From assembly GCF_014596725.1 (NCBI RefSeq), contig NZ_JACVEG010000006.1, forward strand, positions 124,001 to 188,000: 64,000 nt of DNA, read 5' to 3'. A program made the position numbers and the translations under genes. This DNA comes from Vibrio sp. Y2-5 (GTDB taxonomy: Bacteria > Pseudomonadota > Gammaproteobacteria > Enterobacterales > Vibrionaceae). This document shows positions 1 to 9,026 of the stretch, piece by piece. Each line of letters opens with the position of its first letter. Positions within the stretch are counted from its first letter, which is position 1. The notes under the pieces were generated by a model. That model was given only the letters and a program-made list of their open reading frames with translations. It was not told the DNA's origin and did no database searches.

Positions 1-1
1 A

Positions 2-1480
2 CTGGAGCGTTTGCAGCTTCTTACTCGTTTTAGCTCAAATTTAATCAATGTTTGTGGTAGCCAAGGTGCAGGTAAGTCTTGGCTGGCACAGCGTTACCTT
101 GAAGCGTGGGCAAATGACAAGAATCAGTCTTTGCTCATGTGTCATCCTAATCAAGACGACGAACAACGCCGTACCACCATTCTCTCTCAGCTTAGCTCTG
201 AATCTCTGTTCAATCCCAAAGACTCTCTAGTCGAAAGTTTTTCACACCTGTTCGATCAGACGCAATGCGACATCGTGGTTGTGATTGATGATGCGCACTT
301 GTTGTCTGAGACTTTGGTCTCTGAATTGTGGATGTGGATCTTAGAATCTCAAACCAATCCATTATGGACAGTGAACGTAGTCTTATTCGCGCAGTCTACC
401 GGTTTAGACGCCGTTCTAACGCGTTTAAGCTACGGACAGGAACATAAACCAGTTGATTTAGAAGTTGAACTTTTAAGCCGTGATGAAGCAGATCGCTTGT
501 TTGAACAACGAGTTATGCGTTATGTTGATGATGAACATGAACGCCGCGTAAGAGCTGCTTATAAAAAAGTGAAAAACTTACCGGGAGAAATTATGGCGCT
601 GGGAGAACAGAAAATGGAAAAACGTATTGTGATTCGTTCAATCATTGGCTCGCCAATGAAAGCCGCGCTACTGGTACTGGCACTGATTCTATTGATTGGT
701 GGTGGTTACTGGTGGTGGTTATCACAACCTTCCCCAGACGACAAAGCGCAGCAACTGACACTGACAAAAGAACAAACGGTTATTCCTACGCTGAATGAAG
801 ATAGTCAGACGGTGGACACGAACAACGAAGCCGACAGTAACTCGTCTACTCTAACAAGCAATGGTGCTACTGATGATTCTGGTGCGCTTCCTCCAGATGT
901 TGTTGAGGATAAACAGGGCGTGGGTATGTCAGATGACGAACAACAACGCGTTGTTATCACGTCTGATGTTGTTGATGCGCTGCTAGAAGGTAAACCAGAA
1001 AACGTCGACACTTCGAAGATTGATAATCTAGTGGAAGAAAGTGCGGTTCCTCAAACCTCTGGATCTCAAACCACTGAAACATCTACACCAGCGCAGACGG
1101 TAGATATCGAACAACCTAAACAAGCTGAGACTCAAGTCGCACCAGCGGCAGAGAATCCACCTGAAGTGAAAATTACCTTCTCGTTTGCACGTGAAGAGTT
1201 AAAAGCGATGTCTCCTCGTAGCTATACCTTGCAATTGGCTGCGGTAAATTCGCTTCCTGATGCGCAGCGCTTTATCAATCAGTATCAGCTACAAGGCAAA
1301 GTCAATGTTTACCCGACATTAAGAAATGATGTGGAATGGTACATCATTACTTACAGCAACTATCCAACCATTCAGTTGGCAAGAGATGCGGTTGAAACCT
1401 TGTCGAAACCTTTGCAACAACTGGGTCCTTGGGCAAAATCTTTAAGCCAAGTGCATAGAGAGATAGATCGTGCGAAATAA
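2..1480 (+). CDS. damX: DamX-type cell-division protein, 5' end outside window
   Basis: Inner-membrane, septum-associated protein that binds denuded peptidoglycan through a C-terminal SPOR domain. The reading frame is open to the left edge, so the true start lies upstream and the TTG at 11 is not a credible start. Visible parts in order: an AAA-type ATPase region with a Walker A motif (GSQGAGKS) near the left edge and a Walker B-like stretch (VVVIDDAH); one transmembrane helix around 660-720 ending in a Trp-rich turn; a long acidic Ser/Thr/Gln-rich linker; and the SPOR domain over roughly the last 85 residues. It stands just before dam, as in other gammaproteobacteria, in a row continuing to rpe, gph and trpS. 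The identity is secure from architecture plus context. Confidence 0.92.
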   Translation: MERLQLLTRFSSNLINVCGSQGAGKSWLAQRYLEAWANDKNQSLLMCHPNQDDEQRRTTILSQLSSESLFNPKDSLVESFSHLFDQTQCDIVVVIDDAHLLSETLVSELWMWILESQTNPLWTVNVVLFAQSTGLDAVLTRLSYGQEHKPVDLEVELLSRDEADRLFEQRVMRYVDDEHERRVRAAYKKVKNLPGEIMALGEQKMEKRIVIRSIIGSPMKAALLVLALILLIGGGYWWWLSQPSPDDKAQQLTLTKEQTVIPTLNEDSQTVDTNNEADSNSSTLTSNGATDDSGALPPDVVEDKQGVGMSDDEQQRVVITSDVVDALLEGKPENVDTSKIDNLVEESAVPQTSGSQTTETSTPAQTVDIEQPKQAETQVAPAAENPPEVKITFSFAREELKAMSPRSYTLQLAAVNSLPDAQRFINQYQLQGKVNVYPTLRNDVEWYIITYSNYPTIQLARDAVETLSKPLQQLGPWAKSLSQVHREIDRAK

Positions 1481-1550
1481 ACCTGAGCTCGCTCATAAAA
1501 TGTGTTACATTTCGCAGCCTTATTTTTGTGGTAAAGAATTAGAGCAGTAG

Positions 1551-2372
1551 ATGAAAAAGCAGCGTGCCTTTCTGAAATGGGCTGGTGGTAAATATGGCCT
1601 AGTCGAAGACATACAACGCCACTTGCCATCTGCTGAAGAGTTGGTAGAGCCATTTGTTGGTGCAGGCTCTATATTCTTGAACACAGAATATAAGCACTAT
1701 CTGTTGGCGGATATCAACCCAGATTTGGTCAATCTCTACAATCTGCTAAAAGAGAATCCACAGCACTACATTTCAGAAGCCAAACGTTGGTTTGTGGCGG
1801 AAAACAATCGCAAAGAGTTCTATCTCGATGTGCGTTCGCAGTTTAATCGTACTGATGATGTTCTGTACCGCTCATTGGCATTCTTATATATGAACCGCTT
1901 TGGTTTTAACGGTCTTTGTCGTTACAACAAAAAAGGCGGATTCAACGTTCCATTTGGTTCTTACAAAAAACCTTACTTCCCTGAATCAGAGCTGGAGTTC
2001 TTTGCTCAGAAAGCGCAAAGAGCCACCTTTATCTGTGCAGGCTACGAAGAGACATTCCGTAAAGCGGGTAGCAACAGTGTGATTTACTGTGATCCACCGT
2101 ATGCGCCACTGTCAAACACGGCGAACTTCACTTCGTATGCAGGGGCTGGTTTTACATTAGATGACCAGGCGGCTTTGGCGGATATCGCAGAGAAAACTGC
2201 CACGGAACGTAATATCCCAGTCTTGATTTCTAATCACGATACCATTTTGACTCGCCGTTTGTACCACGGAGCACAGTTAAATGTGGTTAAAGTGAAGCGT
2301 ACCATTAGTCGCAATGGATCTGGACGTAACAAAGTGGATGAACTGCTGGCTCTGTTCAAAGCGGGTCGTTAA
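1551..2372 (+). CDS. dam: DNA adenine methylase (GATC-specific)
   Basis: Transfers a methyl group from S-adenosylmethionine to N6 of adenine in GATC, serving mismatch repair, replication timing and gene control; it is essential in several vibrios. The 273-residue length fits the family. The N-terminal FLKWAGGK and the FVGAGSIF stretch form the AdoMet site, and the catalytic DPPY motif is at residues 181-184. The ATG at 1551 directly precedes the conserved N-terminus. It lies 70 bp after damX, within the damX-dam-rpe-gph-trpS series. Nothing is missing from the motifs. Confidence 0.97.
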   Translation: MKKQRAFLKWAGGKYGLVEDIQRHLPSAEELVEPFVGAGSIFLNTEYKHYLLADINPDLVNLYNLLKENPQHYISEAKRWFVAENNRKEFYLDVRSQFNRTDDVLYRSLAFLYMNRFGFNGLCRYNKKGGFNVPFGSYKKPYFPESELEFFAQKAQRATFICAGYEETFRKAGSNSVIYCDPPYAPLSNTANFTSYAGAGFTLDDQAALADIAEKTATERNIPVLISNHDTILTRRLYHGAQLNVVKVKRTISRNGSGRNKVDELLALFKAGR

Positions 2373-2557
2373 CTATCGCGATTAGCCGTTAAAAGTACGG
2401 GAAGGTTTCGTTCTACAAATCTTCCCTAAGTCTCTTCTTACCAGATCTCTTCTTCGATAAACGAAAAAACCTTAACGCTAGGATCTCCAGCCACCCTTAG
2501 GTAGAATGACGCACACATTGTGTTCAGCTTGCATTCAATAAGCCTAAGAGGTCAGGT

Positions 2558-3232
2558 ATGAAAGATTTTCTCATTGCTCCATCCATTCTTTCCGCAGATT
2601 TAGCTCGTCTGGGAGAAGATGTCGAAAAAGCACTCGCAGCGGGTGCTGACGTTGTGCACTTTGATGTGATGGATAATCACTACGTACCTAACCTGACTTT
2701 TGGTGCACCGATTTGTAAAGCTCTGCGTGACTATGGCATTACCGCTCCAATCGACGTGCATTTGATGGTAAAGCCAGTCGATCGCATCATCCCTGATTTT
2801 GCTAAAGCGGGCGCATCAATGATTACTTTCCATGTGGAAGCTTCAGAGCACGTTGACCGCACACTGCAACTGATTAAAGAACACGGCTGTAAAGCGGGCG
2901 TGGTTTTAAACCCTGCGACATCATTAAGTCACTTGGATTACCTGATGGATAAAGTGGATATGATTCTGCTTATGTCAGTAAACCCAGGTTTTGGCGGGCA
3001 GTCATTCATTCCACACACTTTGGATAAACTTCGCGCGGTACGTAAGTTGATTGATGAAAGTGGTCGTGACATTCGCTTGGAAGTAGATGGTGGCGTTAAA
3101 GTGGAAAACATCCGTGAAATTGCTGAAGCTGGTGCAGATATGTTTGTTGCGGGTTCAGCTATTTTTGACCAACCAGATTACAAAGCGGTTATTGATGACA
3201 TGCGCGCTGAACTGGCTCGTGTTGAAAAATAA
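2558..3232 (+). CDS. rpe: ribulose-phosphate 3-epimerase
   Basis: Interconverts ribulose 5-phosphate and xylulose 5-phosphate in the pentose phosphate pathway in the cytoplasm. It is a 224-residue TIM barrel with the family signatures [14 protein letters not shown] at the N-terminus, [16 protein letters not shown] (metal-binding His and Asp), VHLMV, the NPGFGGQ phosphate loop and LEVDGGV near the C-terminus. The start is preceded by AGAGGTCAGGT, a usable ribosome site. A 185-bp gap separates it from dam and gph follows 35 bp later. Confidence 0.97.
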   Translation: MKDFLIAPSILSADLARLGEDVEKALAAGADVVHFDVMDNHYVPNLTFGAPICKALRDYGITAPIDVHLMVKPVDRIIPDFAKAGASMITFHVEASEHVDRTLQLIKEHGCKAGVVLNPATSLSHLDYLMDKVDMILLMSVNPGFGGQSFIPHTLDKLRAVRKLIDESGRDIRLEVDGGVKVENIREIAEAGADMFVAGSAIFDQPDYKAVIDDMRAELARVEK

Positions 3233-3267
3233 TTAATAATAGAAAGAGAAAGTTAGGGAAGTAGATA

Positions 3268-3948
3268 GTGAACCAAATTAAGCTGATAGCTTTTGATTTA
3301 GATGGCACTTTATTAGATAGCGTTCCAGATTTAGCCGTTGCAGCTGACCAAGCTGCACAAGCGTTAGGTTACCCTGGTGTCACTGAAGTTGAAGTGAGAG
3401 ATTACGTTGGCAACGGAGCTGATATTCTTATTGGCAGAACGTTAAGCCGCAGCCTAGTGATCGATCCTGAATTGGATAAAGATGTACATGCAAAAGCTCG
3501 TGAGCTGTTTGATGATTTTTATGAAAAAACAGGGCACAAACTGAGTCACCTTTACAGCAATGTAAAAGAGACTTTGGCGTCTTTGCATCAAGCCGGATTC
3601 ACTTTGGCATTGGTCACCAACAAACCATCAAAGTTTGTTCCTCATGTGTTAGAACAACACAATATTGCACAGTATTTTACTGACGTGATTGGTGGTGACA
3701 CTTTCCCAAACAAAAAACCTGATCCTATGGCTTTAAACTGGCTGTTAGAAAAACATCAGGTGGATGCCAGTCAAATGCTGATGGTTGGAGATTCTAAAAA
3801 CGACATCCTAGCGGCGAAAAACGCTGGCTGCGCGTCGTTTGGTTTAACTTACGGTTACAACCACGGTGAGCCAATTGCGAATGCGCAGCCCGATTTTGTC
3901 GCTGATGATATTGCACAATTACTCGATATCGTTGCAGTTTCAGCATAA
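3268..3948 (+). CDS. gph: phosphoglycolate phosphatase, HAD family
   Basis: Dephosphorylates 2-phosphoglycolate, a product of DNA 3'-end repair, in the cytoplasm. It is a 226-residue HAD hydrolase: motif I FDLDGTLLDS gives the nucleophile Asp10 and the acid/base Asp12, motif II is the VTNKP region, and motif III/IV is the VGDSKND stretch. The start codon is GTG at 3268, after a purine-rich AGGGAAG site; no ATG in frame fits the conserved N-terminus. It follows rpe closely, as in other gammaproteobacteria. Substrate assignment rests on family and gene order, since many HAD enzymes look alike. Confidence 0.93.
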   Translation: MNQIKLIAFDLDGTLLDSVPDLAVAADQAAQALGYPGVTEVEVRDYVGNGADILIGRTLSRSLVIDPELDKDVHAKARELFDDFYEKTGHKLSHLYSNVKETLASLHQAGFTLALVTNKPSKFVPHVLEQHNIAQYFTDVIGGDTFPNKKPDPMALNWLLEKHQVDASQMLMVGDSKNDILAAKNAGCASFGLTYGYNHGEPIANAQPDFVADDIAQLLDIVAVSA

Positions 3949-4084
3949 AAACCATTTTCTAAACTAGAAAAATACTCGTTAATGAGTACACTGCTAAATC
4001 GCGCTGAAATAATCAGGTATAGACCGAATCAGCGCATTAGATTGTTAGACCTTTATTCTTATTAGTAACAAGGAAATCATACCC

Positions 4085-5104
4085 ATGAGCAAACCCATCG
4101 TATTGAGTGGTGTTCAGCCATCCGGCGAACTAAGTATCGGTAACTACTTGGGTGCTCTACGTCAATGGCAACAAATGCAGGACGACTATGATTGCCAATA
4201 CTGCGTTGTTGATTTACATGCAATTACGGTTCGCCAAGATCCTAAAGCTCTGCATGAGGCAACTTTGGACGCATTGGCGATTTGTTTGGCAGTTGGTGTT
4301 GATCCGAAGAAGAGCACGCTTTTTGTTCAGTCTCACGTACCGGAGCATGCTCAACTGGGTTGGGTATTGAACTGTTACACCCAAATGGGTGAGCTGAGCC
4401 GTATGACTCAGTTTAAAGACAAATCAGCACGTTACGCTAATGATGTGAACGCTGGTCTATTTAATTATCCGGTGCTGATGGCAGCTGATATTCTGCTTTA
4501 TGGTGCGCACCAAGTTCCAGTGGGCAGTGACCAGAAGCAACACTTAGAGTTAGCGCGTGATATCGCAACGCGTTTTAACAACATCTATTCTCCAGAAGCA
4601 CCTATTTTCACGGTTCCAGAGCCGTACATCCCAACGGTGAATGCTCGTGTGATGAGCTTGCAGGATGCGACGAAGAAGATGTCTAAATCAGATGATAACC
4701 GTAAAAACGTAATTACTTTGTTGGAAGATCCTAAGTCAATCATCAAGAAGATCAACAAAGCACAAACCGATACAGAAACACCGCCTCGTATCGCACACGA
4801 TGTGCAGAATAAAGCGGGTATTTCTAACCTAATGGGTTTGTACTCTGCAGCAACAGGTAAAACTTTTGCTGAGATTGAAGCAGAGTATGCAGGTGTTGAA
4901 ATGTACGGTCCGTTTAAGAAAGATGTTGGCGAAGCTTTGGTTGCTATGCTTGAACCTGTACAGGCGGAATATGCTCGTATCCGTAACGATCGCGAATACT
5001 TAAACAGTGTTATGCGTGAGGGCGCGGAAAAAGCATCGGCTCGAGCACTGCAAACACTGAAGAAAGTGTATGACGCAGTTGGTTTTGTAGCTCGTCCATA
5101 CTAG
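4085..5104 (+). CDS. trpS: tryptophanyl-tRNA synthetase
   Basis: Class I aminoacyl-tRNA synthetase charging tRNA-Trp. The 339-residue protein carries the class I signatures in their Trp-enzyme form: PSGELSIGN near residues 12-20 (the HIGH equivalent) and KMSKS at residues 198-202. AGGAA lies upstream of the ATG at a normal distance. It closes the damX-dam-rpe-gph-trpS series after a 136-bp gap that could hold its own promoter. A rho-independent terminator follows. Confidence 0.97.
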   Translation: MSKPIVLSGVQPSGELSIGNYLGALRQWQQMQDDYDCQYCVVDLHAITVRQDPKALHEATLDALAICLAVGVDPKKSTLFVQSHVPEHAQLGWVLNCYTQMGELSRMTQFKDKSARYANDVNAGLFNYPVLMAADILLYGAHQVPVGSDQKQHLELARDIATRFNNIYSPEAPIFTVPEPYIPTVNARVMSLQDATKKMSKSDDNRKNVITLLEDPKSIIKKINKAQTDTETPPRIAHDVQNKAGISNLMGLYSAATGKTFAEIEAEYAGVEMYGPFKKDVGEALVAMLEPVQAEYARIRNDREYLNSVMREGAEKASARALQTLKKVYDAVGFVARPY

Positions 5105-5141
5105 TTTTGTTTTGCACCGATAATCGGTTTAAAAAGTCAGA

Positions 5142-5168
5142 AGGCCAGCATTTGCTGGCCTTTGTTTT
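5142..5168 (+). terminator. rho-independent terminator after trpS
   Basis: Perfect 8-bp arms AGGCCAGC and GCTGGCCT with an ATTT loop, followed by TTGTTTT. It sits between the convergent ends of trpS and the sulfide:quinone reductase-like gene. Confidence 0.9.
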
Positions 5169-5184
5169 ATCTAGCCTATTGAGC

Positions 5185-6459
5185 TTATTCTTTAGTTCGA
5201 GTAATACCAGCCGCTTTGAGAATGTACTTCTCATAGATAGGTTCACTGGTGCCTTTTTTCACTTTGTAGAGGAAGTATTTCTCATAAGCAATTTTCGCAA
5301 CGTGTACCCATTGTCCCATTGAGGTCCAGTTGGTATTACGCGGAGGGTTCTGTGGAAGAGCGATAAACGCAGCGCCTTTATCCCCCATGTCTGCCAAACA
5401 CAGTGCATTTAAGGTAGGTTTGGTATGCATTTCTTCACCTTTTTCCAAGCTAAGAATATTTTCCACAATCGCTGTGGTCATGGATTCAATCATAAAGCCC
5501 GTTTTTGGTGCACCAACAGGTACAGGAGTCTCTTCCAATGGTGGAATGGCTACGCACACACCCGCGGCAAAAATCTCTGGATAAACAGGGCTGCGTTGGA
5601 ACTGATCTGTAATTACAAAGCCTTTCGGATTACACAATTCAGGAACCGCTGCTACAGCTGGAGAGCCTTTGAATGGAGGCAAGAACATTGCCATTGAGAA
5701 AGGCAGATTATGCTCAAAATCCACTTCGCCTTTGCGATTCAACTCTTCGATATGCGCCATACCCGATTCAAACTCTTTGACCCTAGAATTACATATCCAT
5801 TTAATTCCGCGTTCACGGAACTCATGTTCCATAAGTGCTTTTGAGTCACCAACGCCACCCAACCCCATGTGACCGATATAAGGTTCGCTGGTAACAAAGG
5901 TAATGGGGATTTTGTCTCTTACTTTAAGCTTACGCAGATGAGTTTCCAGAGAGAGGATGTATTCGTAAGCCGGGCCGAAACAGCTTGCGCCTTGCAATGC
6001 ACCAACAAGCACAGGTCCGGGGTTTTTAACCAGTTCTTCTAAAGCCTGATGCGATTTGACCGCGTGGTCGACAGTACAGATCGAATGAGTAAATCCGTTG
6101 TCCGGTCCGGCTCCTGCTACAGCTTCAAATGCCAGCTTAGGACCGGTACAAATAGCCAGATAGTCATAGTGGTATTCGTTACCATCTCCAGTAATTAAGC
6201 GTTTTTCCTTCGGTAAGATCTCAGCAACACCGGAGGTATTGAATGGGATATTGAATTTATCCACATAAGGTCTGAGATCGAGTACGACCTGTTCTTTTTT
6301 TCTTTCGCCTAACGCAACCCAAGGGTTTGATGGAATAAAGTGAAACTCTTCACTTTCATTAATGATCATAACTTCATGGTCTTTGGGCAGCTTTTGTCTG
6401 AGTTCATACACGATTGACATACCACCTAAACCGGCACCGATAACTATTGTCCTTTTCAT
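5185..6459 (-). CDS. sqr: sulfide:quinone oxidoreductase-like flavoprotein
   Basis: Member of the two-dinucleotide-binding flavoprotein family that moves electrons from sulfide, or a related donor, to the quinone pool at the inner membrane. The 424 residues start with the FAD-binding VIGAGLGGMS motif, and a CTGPKLAF stretch follows near residue 105. A cysteine in QGASCFGPAYEY matches the position of a redox cysteine in sulfide:quinone reductases. The C-terminal part includes TGFMIESM, near the usual flavin end. The gene stands alone, divergent from pabA, with an AT-rich inverted repeat in front of its start. The family is secure; sulfide as the substrate is inferred. Confidence 0.8.
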   Translation of the reverse strand: MKRTIVIGAGLGGMSIVYELRQKLPKDHEVMIINESEEFHFIPSNPWVALGERKKEQVVLDLRPYVDKFNIPFNTSGVAEILPKEKRLITGDGNEYHYDYLAICTGPKLAFEAVAGAGPDNGFTHSICTVDHAVKSHQALEELVKNPGPVLVGALQGASCFGPAYEYILSLETHLRKLKVRDKIPITFVTSEPYIGHMGLGGVGDSKALMEHEFRERGIKWICNSRVKEFESGMAHIEELNRKGEVDFEHNLPFSMAMFLPPFKGSPAVAAVPELCNPKGFVITDQFQRSPVYPEIFAAGVCVAIPPLEETPVPVGAPKTGFMIESMTTAIVENILSLEKGEEMHTKPTLNALCLADMGDKGAAFIALPQNPPRNTNWTSMGQWVHVAKIAYEKYFLYKVKKGTSEPIYEKYILKAAGITRTKE

Positions 6460-6478
6460 GCTCTCGTCCTTTTTATTA

Positions 6479-6508
6479 ATTAGAATTATCTAATTTAATG
6501 TTAGCTAA
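6479..6508. promoter_or_regulatory. AT-rich inverted repeats, possible ArsR-type operator
   Basis: A perfect repeat ATTAGA-ATTA-TCTAAT spans 6479-6494, 20 bp upstream of the sqr-like start, and a second palindrome TTAGCTAA lies at 6501-6508. Repeats of ATTAG/CTAAT type are bound by BigR/SqrR-class ArsR regulators in front of sulfide-oxidation genes in other proteobacteria. The repeat is seen directly; the regulator is inferred. Confidence 0.5.
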
Positions 6509-6650
6509 TTAATGTTGGATAGGAGTAAATTGTTCAAAAAGTGTGCGCAGTGAGCGATTGTCAATGTAACAGGAGTAAACTTATTGATTGAATCTTAGCA
6601 GTGGATTCGTAGAATGCGGGGTGTTTTCATTGCAACAGATAATTGGGCTT

Positions 6651-7229
6651 ATGCTACTCATCATCGATAACTATGACTCTTTTACCTATAACTTGTACCA
6701 GTATTTCTGCGAGTTAGGTGCTGACGTGAAAGTTGTCCGTAATGATGAGATTACCTTAGACCAGATTGAAGCCTTGAAACCTACTCATCTTGTTATCTCT
6801 CCAGGTCCTTGTACACCCAATGAGGCTGGCATCTCTTTAAAAGCGATTGAATACTTTGCTGGAAAATTACCGATACTGGGTGTTTGTCTGGGGCACCAAG
6901 CAATAGCACAGGTCTTTGGTGGTGAAGTGGTTCGTGCTCGTCAAGTGATGCATGGGAAAACCTCGCCGATTAAACACACAGGCAAAAGTGTCTTCGCCGG
7001 TTTGAACAACCCTCTTACCGTTACTCGTTATCACTCTTTGGTCGTGAAAACAGATTCTTTACCAGAATGCTTAGAATTAACCGCATGGACTGAGCTACCT
7101 GATGGTCGTTTGGATGAAATCATGGGGTATCAACATAAGAGCTTGCCGATTGATGCTGTTCAGTTTCATCCTGAGTCGATAAAGACAGAACAAGGTCACG
7201 AGCTGCTAGCCAATTTTCTGCGTCGCTAG
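6651..7229 (+). CDS. pabA: para-aminobenzoate / anthranilate synthase glutamine amidotransferase subunit
   Basis: Class I glutamine amidotransferase that supplies ammonia to PabB for 4-amino-4-deoxychorismate, the folate precursor; relatives serve anthranilate synthase. I chose ATG 6651 (192 residues), giving the typical N-terminus [15 protein letters not shown], rather than the longer frame from 6588. The nucleophile Cys79 is in GVCLGHQ, and the His-Glu pair is in the C-terminal FHPESI motif. It stands alone between the sqr-like gene and the arginine catabolic genes. The trp-operon TrpG is an alternative, but the isolated position beside argD favours PabA. Confidence 0.88.
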   Translation: MLLIIDNYDSFTYNLYQYFCELGADVKVVRNDEITLDQIEALKPTHLVISPGPCTPNEAGISLKAIEYFAGKLPILGVCLGHQAIAQVFGGEVVRARQVMHGKTSPIKHTGKSVFAGLNNPLTVTRYHSLVVKTDSLPECLELTAWTELPDGRLDEIMGYQHKSLPIDAVQFHPESIKTEQGHELLANFLRR

Positions 7230-7419
7230 AACCAGCGGCCTGCAAATACAATTGTTTGTCGGAGGTAGAGGGTATTTTCAGGTCTAATTACTGAATAACC
7301 TTTGTATCTGGAGCAATTACCGCTGTTACAGCAAATTTCCGTAGCAAATAAGTAAACTTTTCCTGACCGCGATCACTATTCTTCATTTTCTTAATATCAA
7401 AAACACGATTTATTTCTGA

Positions 7420-7433
7420 TGAAATTTTATTCG
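7420..7433. promoter_or_regulatory. ARG-box-like site, distal
   Basis: TGAAATTTTATTCG matches the ArgR half-site pair TGAATWWWWATTCA at 12 of 14 positions. It lies about 300 bp upstream of argD/astC. The match is seen directly; binding is inferred. Confidence 0.5.
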
Positions 7434-7536
7434 TGATATTTCATCTCGATTTAGTCTAATTCCTTATCCCCTATAGGTTTCTAGCAATTATTTTGTGACG
7501 GAATAAAGAAAATACTTCATAAAAGCGATGGCTTGT

Positions 7537-7550
7537 TGCATAAATACTCA
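7537..7550. promoter_or_regulatory. ARG-box-like site, proximal
   Basis: TGCATAAATACTCA matches TGAATWWWWATTCA at 12 of 14 positions. It lies about 120 bp before the possible -10 element at 7670 and 117 bp after the distal site, a distance that suits activation or looping by ArgR hexamers. Confidence 0.5.
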
Positions 7551-7729
7551 ACGGTGGTGTCATTTATTAGCCTGAAAAAGGCTGGTAAAGGATAAATCAC
7601 TATTGAAATGGTTAATAATTTGTAAATACAATGCTGCATTAACTGAAATGCAATACAAAATTTCAAGCTTATACTTTTGTAGTTAGGTCGACGATCTACA
7701 AAGCATGCGGTATCGAGAAGGGACGAACA

Positions 7730-8941
7730 ATGACAACTGAAATTAATGTAGAACGCGGTCTGTTTGATGAGGTAATGGTACCTTGTTACAACCCGATGGA
7801 ATTCATCCCGGTTAAGGGACAAGGCTCACGAGTATGGGATCAACAAGGCAATGAGTACATTGACTTTGCTGGTGGTATCGCTGTGAGTTGTTTAGGTCAT
7901 TGTCACCCTGCGTTGGTTAAAGCGTTGACGGAACAAGGTAACAAGCTTTGGCATCTAAGTAACGTTATGACAAATGAACCTGCACTGCGTTTGGCAAAGA
8001 AACTGACACAAGTCAGCTTTGCAGAAAAAGTGTTCTTTTCGAACTCTGGTGCAGAAGCAAACGAAGCGGCACTGAAGCTAGCTCGTCGTTATGCTGCTGA
8101 CAAATTCGGTCCTGAAAAATCTGAAATCATCGCATTTAAACAAGGTTTCCATGGCCGTACTTTCTTTACAGTAACTGTTGGTGGTCAAGCGGCTTACTCT
8201 GATGGTTTTGGTCCAAAACCGGGTGATATTACTCACCTTGAGTACAACAATGTTGAGGCGCTGCGTGCACACATCTCAGACCGTACTTGTGCTGTGATGA
8301 TCGAGCCTCTTCAAGGTGAAGGCGGTATTGTGTCTCCAACACCTGAGTTCATTCAAACTGTTCGTGAATTATGTGATAAGCACAATGCGCTACTGATTTT
8401 TGATGAAGTACAAACAGGTAATGGCCGTACTGGTCACTTCTTCGCTTATCAAGGTCTAGGTATTACTCCTGATATTTTGAGTACCGCTAAGTCTCTTGGT
8501 GGTGGTTTCCCTATCGGTGCAATGTTAACGACAACTGAACTGGCAGAGCACTTCAAACCGGGTACTCACGGTTCTACCTACGGTGGTAACCCATTAGCTT
8601 GTGCAGTAGCAGAAGCGGTTGTAGACATCATTAGCCAGCCTGAAACTCTAGCGGGTGTTATCGAGCGTGAAGCTCTGTTCCGTGAAGGTTTAGAGAAGAT
8701 CAATGCGAAATATAACGTGTTCTCTGAAGTTCGTGGTAAAGGCTTACTGCTTGGTGCTGCTTTGACTGAAGAGTGGCAAGGTCGTGCTCGTGACATTCTT
8801 GTTGCCGCTGGTAAACAAGGTCTAATGATTCTGATGGCGGGTGCAAACGTGGTACGTATGACACCATCATTAATTATCGAAAAAGAAGAAGTTGAAGAAG
8901 GCTTAGCGCGCTTGGATAAAGCAATCGCATCTCTTATGTAA
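7730..8941 (+). CDS. argD: acetylornithine / succinylornithine aminotransferase
   Basis: Class III PLP aminotransferase. In vibrios one enzyme is thought to serve both arginine synthesis (ArgD, acetylornithine) and the succinyl pathway of arginine breakdown (AstC). The 403 residues include the PLP-phosphate region [16 protein letters not shown], the [12 protein letters not shown] motif holding the PLP-ring Asp, and the Schiff-base lysine Lys254 in [14 protein letters not shown]. It is followed by astA and astD in the same direction, which supports the catabolic role. The 82-bp gap to astA holds two tandem hairpins. ArgR control is likely from the sites upstream. Confidence 0.93.
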   Translation: MTTEINVERGLFDEVMVPCYNPMEFIPVKGQGSRVWDQQGNEYIDFAGGIAVSCLGHCHPALVKALTEQGNKLWHLSNVMTNEPALRLAKKLTQVSFAEKVFFSNSGAEANEAALKLARRYAADKFGPEKSEIIAFKQGFHGRTFFTVTVGGQAAYSDGFGPKPGDITHLEYNNVEALRAHISDRTCAVMIEPLQGEGGIVSPTPEFIQTVRELCDKHNALLIFDEVQTGNGRTGHFFAYQGLGITPDILSTAKSLGGGFPIGAMLTTTELAEHFKPGTHGSTYGGNPLACAVAEAVVDIISQPETLAGVIEREALFREGLEKINAKYNVFSEVRGKGLLLGAALTEEWQGRARDILVAAGKQGLMILMAGANVVRMTPSLIIEKEEVEEGLARLDKAIASLM

Positions 8942-8954
8942 AAACTAAGCTATA

Positions 8955-9002
8955 AGGCTCACTCTATTTTGTGAGCCTATAAGGGCCTAATGATTAGGCC
9001 CT
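8955..9002 (+). other. two tandem intercistronic hairpins between argD and astA
   Basis: Hairpin 1 has arms AGGCTCAC (8955-8962) and GTGAGCCT (8971-8978). Hairpin 2 has arms AGGGCCTAAT (8982-8991) and ATTAGGCCCT (8993-9002). Neither is followed by a T-run, so they are more likely RNA-stability or processing elements than terminators. Confidence 0.65.
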
Positions 9003-9026
9003 AAATGCATCTGGAGGGAAGTATTG

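Larger units (their letters stand above)
7230..7729. promoter_or_regulatory. 500-bp control region upstream of argD/astC
   Basis: No convincing gene is present. It is AT-rich and holds two ARG-box-like sites (7420-7433 and 7537-7550), a TATACT that could serve as a -10 element at 7670-7675, and no clear terminator for pabA. I looked for a sigma-54 promoter (GG and GC dinucleotides 10 bp apart), because the ast operon uses one in enterobacteria, and found none. Confidence 0.6.

Noticed and set aside
1498-1512. AAATGT-GTT-ACATTT inverted repeat before dam
   Set aside because: Short, AT-rich and of a size expected by chance; no supporting evidence for an operator.
2399-2426. Hairpin after dam (GGGAAGGTTT with AAATCTTCCC)
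   Set aside because: The stem has a wobble pair and no T-run follows, so I do not call a terminator there.
7230-7729. Sigma-54 promoter before argD/astC
   Set aside because: TGGCTTGTTGCAT at about 7529 looks similar, but the GG and GC dinucleotides are only 6 bp apart instead of 10.
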